Origin: Flabesymbios commensalis
Lineage: Eukaryota; Annelida; Polychaeta; Terebellida; Flabelligeridae
Reading direction: 5' to 3'
Assembly (NCBI GenBank): GCA_964017125.1
Contig: OZ024911.1
Span: 36,039,160 to 36,103,159 of the forward strand
Length of the DNA stretch: 64,000 nt
The position numbers were made by a program, and so were the translations under genes. The notes beneath the pieces are model-generated. The model saw only the letters and a list, made by a program, of their open reading frames with translations. It did not search any database and was not told where the DNA came from. Shown in pieces: positions 56,424 through 64,000 of this stretch. Positions within the stretch are counted from its first letter, which is position 1, and each line of letters begins with the position of its first letter.

Positions 56424-58165
56424 ATATTTTAATTTGTTTTGTTATTTTAGACAGGCTTCTTCCGTACATATTACGGTTTAATTTGGAGATATCAGTCTTA
56501 TTTAATGTACTTTATGAAATATTGTATATGCTGCTGTCTAATTCCTGGATCTGTTGAGGGTATGCCCACATTCAGTTGGTATGCCCTCATTCAGTTTGGT
56601 TGTCAGAGACTGTAGGTCTATCGCGATTATTGTTTCTCTTTAAAACATATAATTCACGTTGTTTTTTGATGTATATAAGGTGTATGCGTTTATCATGTTT
56701 ATTGTGATATCAGATGTCTAAATGTCTAAATATAAAATATGATCAAAATATACTTGAGATATACTTAGTCATTAAACAAGCTTTTTTTTTTTTTTTTTTT
56801 TATATATATTTCTCTCTAAATGCACACTTTCATTCGTTTGAGGCTGAAAATTTCGTTAGGATGAAATTTTATTTAAAATATGAATATGTTTTCCCTTGAA
56901 AATACTGCCAGCCGGCAATGCTATATATCCTAGTGAAGATATAAAAATGCATAAATATGTTTATTTTTAGATCATATATTTTCAATCGTAGAAAGGCTGG
57001 AAATTGTGTTATGATGAGATTTAATTTATTTAAATTGGAATATGTTTCCGCCCCCTTAAAATTACTGTTGACCGGCATACGTTATTTGTCTTAGTGGAGA
57101 TATAAATTATTTTAACTTGATGAATATTATTTAATTAAAAGATTTAAACAAGAAGAAAATGTGGGCAAAACGCTGCCATTGGGGCTTTTTTGATATTTGT
57201 ATATAATCAGCCTAAACCGGGAATGTTACTTTACTTGTGAATGTACGTTATGAAATACTTTGTATGGTGCTTTTACAGTTATATATTCTTCGATTCCTCT
57301 GTGGGTATATATGCTCTTATTCAGTCAAATTATCAGAGATGGCATGACTATTATTGTTTCTCTATCTTCTAATGTATCAGACCTTGTTGTTTCCATCAAC
57401 TCAAAAATAACTGTGCGAATTTCTTTCAGTTTCAAATGAAATAATAAACAAAATATACACTTGAGATACACAACTATAGTAACATGATATACAACTATTA
57501 AAGTAAATGACAACTTGACAACCAAAAATATTGTGAACGGATGATAATTAATTCATATTTCAATTTATTTTGTTATTTTAGACAGGCTTCTTCCGTACAA
57601 CATAAGGTTTAATTTGGATATATCAGTCTTATTTAATCATGTTAATGTACTTTATGAAATATTGTATATGCTGCTATCTAATTTCTGGATCTGTTGAGGG
57701 TATGCCCACATTTAGTTGGTCTGCCCTCATTCAGTTTGGTTGTCAGAGACTGTATCGCAATTATTGTTTCTTTTCAAAACATATAATTCACGTTGTTTTT
57801 TTATGTATATAAGGTTTATTCGTTTAGCATGATTTATTGTGATGTCTGATGTTTAAATGTTTTCTTAAATACACATATTCTCATTCGTTTGAGGCTGAAA
57901 TTTTATTTAAACTTGAATATGTTTTCCCTTAAAAATACTGCCAACCGGCAATGCTATATATCTTAGGATATAAAAATGCGTAAATTTGTTTATTTATTTT
58001 TATTTATTTTTTTAGGTCATATTTTCAATTGTTTAAGGCTGGAAATTGTGTTATGATGAGATTTATTTTATTTAAATTTTATATTTTTTCCCCTAGAATT
58101 ACTGTTAACCGGCATACGTTACGGCATACAATTTATCTTGTTGGAGACATAAGAATGCATATTTT
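56424..58165 (+). repeat. Tandem repeat array between ORF1-NADAR and ORF2
   Basis: 56440-57110 and 57574-58160 are near copies (shared TTTTAGACAGGCTTCTTCCG, GGATCTGTTGAGGGTATGCC, TAATTCACGTTGTTTTTT). A more diverged third copy lies at 57225-57360. Within each copy, CCTT(G/A)AAAATACTG followed by CC(G/A)GC.. CCGGCA and a GAAGATATAAAAATGCAT piece recurs, giving four CCGGCA-centred subunits (about 56905, 57070, 57945, 58110). A 22-base T run is at 56782. It resembles a monomer-type LINE 5' UTR, but could equally be 3' sequence of the ORF1 element. Confidence 0.7.
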
Positions 58166-58657
58166 TTGTTTATTTTAATTCCATATTATTTATGTTTTTC
58201 ATACTCTAGGGTCAAGACAGTCCTGACCTATAAACAGGCCATTTATTGCACTTGTCACTATTTCATGTACCGTTTATACGTTGTTGTATTGGCATCTGCT
58301 TGCCTGCACGCATGGTTGGAAATCAAACGATTTGGAATCATGTGGGTGGCCAGTAGTTGTCGGTACGAGTGCATTTCCTGGTCAACTCATTGTGGCCATG
58401 ACATGTACACTAGTCTGCTGTTTGTGACACAATGTGTCCTAAATAGCAGACGCATTTGTGTGCAGAAACTGTTCACCCCTCTCGTGACTCTTATATATTG
58501 TATCAGACTACCAATGCTTGTTCAATCTGTGTACACATCAACAATACTTGAATGCAATATGCATAGCTTTTTAAACCCTATATGGAATGCATTTCTCGAA
58601 ATGGTTGTCTTACAACCTCATTATACACTAAATATAAATGGCTGTTTCGTTAAATGA
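58166..58657 (+). CDS. Unrecognised 163-codon open frame overlapping the ORF2 start
   Basis: Cys- and aromatic-rich (YCTCHYFMYRLYVV, VASSCRYECISW), with no domain that I know. It overlaps ORF2 by 20 bases in another frame. It is long for such AT-rich sequence, but I see no coding evidence beyond length. Confidence 0.2.
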   Translation: MFILIPYYLCFSYSRVKTVLTYKQAIYCTCHYFMYRLYVVVLASACLHAWLEIKRFGIMWVASSCRYECISWSTHCGHDMYTSLLFVTQCVLNSRRICVQKLFTPLVTLIYCIRLPMLVQSVYTSTILECNMHSFLNPIWNAFLEMVVLQPHYTLNINGCFVK

Positions 58658-61600
58658 TAATTTAATGACTGATATTTTTTATGGTAACCAAGATAATTCT
58701 TTATTGACTATACTTGATTCAATTAAAGACACTGAAAACGAAATAAAAGTAAATTATAAATCACCGTATATGGATACTGCCAATTTAAAAACTTTTTTGG
58801 AAAAAAATAAAACAAATTTTACAGTTTTAAGTACAAATATAGCTAGTATTAATGCAAAATTTGACGAGTTTTTTTTATTTGTTGAAAATTTAAAACAAAG
58901 TAACTTACAATTTAGTGCTATAATAATACAAGAAAGTTGGCTGTCACAAAATGATGATGTAGCGTTGTTTAAACTGGATGATTATACATGTATATCACAA
59001 GAAAGAATGTCTAGTACCCGAGGTGGACTGATGATATATTTACATAATAGCTATAGTTATTCAAATCTACCGATTTATGAAAAGTCAGATATCTGGGAAA
59101 GTCAATTTATTAAAGTTTCGGGCGGAAATACATGTAGTAATATAATACTAGGAAATATATATAGACCCCCTAGAGATACAATAGATAATTATAGTACATT
59201 TAATAATCAATTTAGTCAGGTATTAGATAAATTAAATACATTCAATGCTGAAGTAATAATAGGAGGCGACTTTAATATTAATTTACTTGACATATTAAAA
59301 CGTAATATAGTTAGTGATTATTTTAATGTTATAATTTCTCATAGTTTTCATCCACATATAATATTGCCCACCAGGATATCGAGACGTAGTGCCACACTTA
59401 TCGATAATTTCTTAGGGAGAAATTCAGAAAAGCTTACTCGTGCGGCATCAGGTATATTAATAGATAAATTTTCAGATCATCAACCATATTTCATAAGCAT
59501 AGAGGGTAACCATTCTTATAACAAACAACCTAAATACATTAAAGTTTCAAACCAGAGTCCCAAAAATATTGAAAAACTCAAAAATGAGCTAATATCTGCA
59601 GACATTTTAGGTAATATAGATCAAAATTCCGAAGCTGATCCTCAGATAAATTATGATACTATGTCTTCTATTATTGAAAAGAAAAAAGACAAATTTTTAC
59701 CTTGCAAAAATATAAAGTTTAATTCTCGAAAACATAAGAAAAATAGTTGGATTAGTTATGGTATATTAAAGTCTATCAAATTTCGCAATGAATTATACAA
59801 AAAGATAAAAAAAAGTGATCCAAATACAATCGAATATGATATCCTCTCCACCAATTTAAACACATACAATAAAATATTAAAACGTAGCATTAGAATGGCA
59901 AAACAAAGACAATATCAAAACATATTCAATATTTACAGTGGTAATGTGAAGAAAACATGGTCAATGATAAATGATATATTATACAAAAACAAGCAAAACA
60001 CAAAATTACCTATCTATTTTAAACACGGAGAAAAAAAAATTTCAGATAAAAAAGATATAGCAAATAAATTTAATGCGTTCTTCACAAATATAGGCAAAAA
60101 TCTTGCTGACAAAATTGAAGAAGTTCCACATAGACACTTTAGCGATTACTTAGTATCAAAACCTAATACTAAATTTGAATTTCAACCAGTTGAAATAAAA
60201 GAAGTAAATAAAATAATCTCCCAATTAGATTCTAAAAGCAGTTCAGGTTATGATAGCATTTCCAACATATCAATTAAATCAATAGCGGAGATCATTTCAA
60301 AACCCCTAACTGTTATAATAAACCAATGTTTAAAAATTAGCATATTTCCAAATCAGCTAAAAAAAGCCAAAGTAGTTCCGATTTTCAAATCAGGAGATGA
60401 CACTTTATTTACAAACTATCGACCCATATAACTTAAACCATCAACATCTAAGGTTGTAGAACGAGTTATTTTTAATCAATTGTATGCTTATTTTGAAACA
60501 AATGGACTTTTCTATGGAAGTCAATATGGGTTTCGTAAGCGTCACTCAACCGAATTTGCCGCATTGGGATTAGTTGATAAGTTACTGAACATGATGGACA
60601 AGGGACAGGTGCCTCTGAGAATTTTTCTGGACCTCTCAAAAGCGTTAGACACGTTAGATCACAACATCTTGATAAAAAAGTTGGAATTTTATGGCGTTTC
60701 TGATGGTCCAGGAAAATTGCTTGAGAGTTACCTGTCAAATAGAAAACAATTTGTAGTTTTTGATGACATCAATTCACAGGTTTTGGATATAAAAACAGGT
60801 GTTCCCCAGGGATCCATTTAAGGACCGCTGTTGTTTTTAATTTATATAAATGCTATTGTTAAATCAACTAACTTTTTTAAATTTATACTATTTGCCGATG
60901 ATACAACACTCTTTGCACCCATTAACACAAATAACAAGGAAACTGCTAACATAATTAATATGGAGCTAGAAAAAATTATTGCATGGTTAAAACTCAATAA
61001 ATTGTCTTTAAATATTTCTAAGACAAAATTTTGTATATTCCATAAAGTACAACGTAAAGTATCAATTCCGGAAATACAAATCGAAAATACTGTTATTGGT
61101 TACACAAAAGTGGTAGATTTTTTAGGATTCAGATTAGATGAGAATTTAAATTGGAACGATCATATAGAGAAATTATCCTGTAAACTTTCAAGAACCCTCG
61201 GAATTATCAATAAAATGAAATTTGTACTTCCCAGGAATGTTTTACTCCAGTTGTATAACTCGCTATTCTTGCCACATGTAAATTATGACATTTTAATCTG
61301 GGGACATAACAATGAAAGAATTGTGAAATTACAAAAGAGAGCAGTAAGATTTATAACACAAAGTAAATATTTAGCACATACGGATTCAATTTTTATCAAA
61401 CTTAATCTTTTAAAAATACAGGATATATTTAAACTTAATCAGTTAAAATTTTATTACAAATATTTGATAAAGAGTTTACCGGATTATTTTCAAAACTTGA
61501 ACTTTATCAGGCAATCCAGATATAACACTAGACGCTGTGATGATTTGACTCCAATGAAAGTGAATCATGTATTTGCTACCAAATTTATTTCTCATAATAT

Positions 61601-61751
61601 TCCCAATTTAATAAATCGGTTACCAAACGAAATTCGAGACAAATTTCTTACTCATAGTTTTTCAGGTTTTGTATTGTATACCCGTAATTATTTTATTAAA
61701 ATGTACCAGCCACAATGTTTAATTGAAAATTGTTATGTATGCAATCGATAA
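58638..61751 (+). pseudogene. LINE ORF2: endonuclease and reverse transcriptase, two in-frame stops
   Basis: One frame of 1,038 codons. Residues about 50-290 are an APE-type endonuclease (LSTNIASINAKFDEF, IIQESWLS, LGNIYRPP, IIGGDFNINLLD, LIDKFSDHQPYF). Reverse transcriptase follows from about 480: FNAFFTNIGKNL, LKKAKVVPIFKSGD, FRKRHSTEFAALGLVD, LDLSKALDTLDHNIL, GVPQGSI, LFADDTTLF, NWNDHIEKLSCK, then a C-terminal domain ending in a Cys pair. TAA codons interrupt at 60429-60431, where relatives read Ser in NYRPIS, and at 60819-60821, where relatives read Leu in GSILGPLL. The palm reads KALDTLDH where relatives have KAFDTLDH. Otherwise it is intact, hence young. The clade is CR1/Jockey-group, possibly Crack/Daphne-like. 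Confidence 0.9.
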
Positions 61752-62336
61752 CATTGTAGAATAAAGTAATTATACTTTGTCATGTAAGGTTACCCGGTCA
61801 CGAGTCGGGTGAGCTAGTTTCAGAATCATTGAATGTGCTCTGTCTCGACCTCTCATTTGCGGACTTAAATGTCCACATATGAGATGTCGTGGAGTCTCAC
61901 ATAGTTTTTTGCACATATGATATATATAAATATAAATGTTCCGATATCATATCAGCAGTCTAGAGGTCAAGTGCGCCGCCTCGGCGCTGGGTCGTGCATC
62001 AGTGTTGCCGGCTTCGTGCGTGTTTTCGCCGGCTAACCCACAAATATTTTTTCTCTGTGGGTTGGCCGGGGGACGGCGTACGGGCTGTTGTGATTTATCC
62101 GGTGCGTGTCTGGCGTCGACGTGGCGCGCTTGATCCATGCAACTCTGGTATGTTCATGTTTTGTTGAATTTTGCTTATTAAATATGGTGGCTTGCATGAT
62201 AGCGATCAAATTCTTGATCTTAATGCAAGTCTCCATGCCCATCACATCATTAATTATCTGTATAAAATGATGAGACTATATATATATATTTGTTAAAGAG
62301 GCGAATAAATGATTCTGAGTTTTGAGTTCTGAGTTC
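61752..62336 (+). other. Probable 3' UTR of the LINE, with GC-rich hairpin
   Basis: After the stop the sequence stays AT-rich except for a GC-rich block at 61970-62140. The block includes a stem of 14 pairs (62029-62042 with 62056-62069, CCGGCTAACCCACA outer arm, one G-U-type mismatch) and a 13-base loop. The stretch ends with GAATAAATGATTCTGAGTTT and further TTCTGAGT repeats near 62335, a LINE-like tail. Confidence 0.5.
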
Positions 62337-63640
62337 CAGCTCTATCAAGTTTCTTGTGGAGCTGATGGTGAATGAGATGGTAAATCAGAACTTATGGGAC
62401 ACTTAGCTGCTTGTTGAAGAGCTATAGGCAATGCAGCATCAGTCAATAAGCATGCCCTGTATAAGTTGTACTTTCCATCATCTTTGGCAAGGAGTTCTTG
62501 TCAAAGACAGTAGCCCACAGTGCATCTTCTACCAGTTTGCATCCAGCACCCATAAAGGACATCAGCTGGTGAAAATCACCAACACGTAGTAGTGTAGTAA
62601 ATCATTGTTTTGTGTCACTTTTCCGCACAAATGATCTTTTAGGTGACATTGTTATACAAAAGAAACGTTGTAGTCAATTGATGAGATGAATGATGTACAA
62701 ATGATGATGTGAGGGTGGGGGTGATAGGGAATGGTGGGTTATTGAGAGCGTTTTTCTTCACTCATCCGATAAGGGGTTCTTGGCATGGCTAGGAAATCTA
62801 CCCCCAGACGGCCAGAGATTCAGGTTTCGCTGTGCAATTTAATGCTGAAACTCCGTGGCATATCTCTATCGTCGGGTCGTATAGTCCCTAGAGTAACAGT
62901 AGGAAGGGCAATTCTATACATCCCCCGTGAAAGATCTAATGTCAAATACTCTATTGCCGGTTATTTAAGGCTACCACAGCCTACACCAGCGCCTGCACTG
63001 ATGCAAGAGATGCATTGGTACCGTTGTTGAGCGGAGGAGCCAGGGTAGGCCACCGGCAATCCGCCCAAAGATTATAGCCAGATACGAGGAGGCTGCAGCT
63101 TCCCTTGGATGATTGCTGTAGATCAGTGCTTCCGTACCATGCCGTACAGCATGCAACTGACGGAACAGATCCCTAATGACCGTCTCCGGATGGGGGCGAA
63201 CAGTACTACTTCTAGCATCCATCCCAGTACCCCACCACCAACACGAAGATGTCGGAAGTGTGGATGATTGTCAACTGTAAGAGTTCTACAGCACATGCCA
63301 TATTTTATTGCTTGAGACTGGACAAAAATCATTGTAATAAATACGGCTTCGTTTCTTGTGAGGGTTCAAGGGGATCAGTGCATCCATATACTCACGATTG
63401 TGGACATAAACACATGCCAGTTAGACGCTTTTTGGGAATATCAGGCTAGAATATAACCACAAAGTGTCAACACACTCATTTGGCGCCATAAGAATTTTAA
63501 TGAAATTCGGTTGAAAATTGACAAAGTTATCAATGAAAAACTATCTTCATGTTGGACCATCGTCTACCGTTGGACAGGGGGGACAGACTATAAAAACGTT
63601 CAAAACGGTTTAAATATATGTTGGCACATTAACTAGCTAG
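62337..63640. other. No recognised gene
   Basis: A GC-balanced block at 62780-63260 is open for 81 codons on plus (62785-63030) and 83 on minus (62971-63222). The plus frame starts MARKSTPRRPEIQVSLCNLM. I do not recognise either. A foldback-family fragment (TTGGACCATCGTCTACCG) is at about 63553. Confidence 0.3.
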
Positions 63641-63649
63641 ATTGTGGTA

Positions 63650-63970
63650 TATAGTTGTATTCTTTGACCCAATAAACATGGGTCTAGACACCATTTTTTT
63701 GTGATATTTGATACCGGTAAAAAGTTATGAATGAATTTACAATTTCGGTAATGGCCGCCTAAAAGGGTCCAGAATCCGGTTTTCCCAAGGTTGAATTTGG
63801 TTGAATTTTTTTTGCAGCACCCTGAGACCCTTATGAACCAAAAAAACACAAAACTTGCTTTTTATCGAAAATTTCCGGGTTAGCCAAATTTACTGTCAAT
63901 TCTTACTGGCCTAAAAAGAAATGCATGGACTTAGCTGATTGTTACTCCAGGACACTGCGTGTTTCTGTTG
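63650..63970 (-). repeat. Dispersed repeat related to 49020-49575
   Basis: Inverse-oriented relative: TTTTCGATAAAAAGCAA, AAAAAATTCAACCAAA and CCATTACC(G/A)AAAT pieces occur in the same order as near 49.13-49.26 kb. It continues towards the window end. Confidence 0.55.
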
Positions 63971-64000
63971 TGAATGTTTTGTCCTGTCTTTGCTTTGTTT

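Noticed and set aside
58638-61751. Variant genetic code reading TAA as sense
   Set aside because: Only two TAA codons in over 1,000, at positions with different family residues (Ser and Leu), and TAA ends other frames normally.

Overview
The window is eukaryotic, intron-rich, AT-rich and crowded with repeats: non-LTR retrotransposons (LINEs), a tRNA-derived SINE family, TTAA-target MITEs, foldback MITEs, minisatellites and a 340-bp pure triplet microsatellite. It looks like a marine invertebrate (mollusc, echinoderm, hemichordate or similar); I cannot fix the phylum from sequence alone. There are no bacterial operons, CRISPR arrays or rRNA genes.

The main host gene lies on the minus strand from about 40.63 kb down to at least 0.6 kb. 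I assembled it by eye from splice sites and codon phase. Exon 1 (40552-40630) encodes a signal peptide and ends in phase 1. Six copies of a 36-nt phase 1-1 microexon follow (39.1, 37.6, 30.6, 30.0, 28.5 and 27.8 kb), each encoding a 12-residue basic Gly/Lys/Thr/Pro unit. Exon 2 is at 24053-24216 (1 to 0), exon 3a at 19649-19881 (0 to 2), exon 4 at 17802-17867 (2 to 2), exon 5 at 16657-16780 (2 to 0) and exon 3b, a paralogue of 3a, at 15183-15598 (0 to 2). Two further copies of exon 5 (5118-5241 and 610-733) sit inside a nearly identical 4,508-bp tandem duplication covering 15-9030. The phases chain without a break from exon 1 through exon 3b to the next exon 5. The product would be a secreted, N-glycosylated modular protein that I do not recognise; neither end of the transcript is established.

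Most of 27-39 kb is intron that duplicated together with the microexons, later interrupted by MITEs, LINE relics, a SINE and a GC-rich insert. Paralogous empty and filled sites make several insertions readable to the base. From 40 to 64 kb there is almost only mobile DNA: a LINE relic carrying a SINE (42.2-43.45), an L2-like LINE with an internal 741-bp duplication (45.4-48.5, minus), a broken DIRS-like fossil (49.58-51.96), another LINE split by a MITE (51.96-53.85, minus), a LINE-type ORF1 fused to a NADAR domain (54.67-56.04), an array of about 0.6-1.1 kb repeats (56.4-58.17), and a nearly intact LINE ORF2 (58.64-61.75).

The two most notable items are the duplicated-microexon secreted gene and the retrotransposon ORF1 carrying a NADAR (YbiA-like) glycohydrolase domain with its family motifs preserved.
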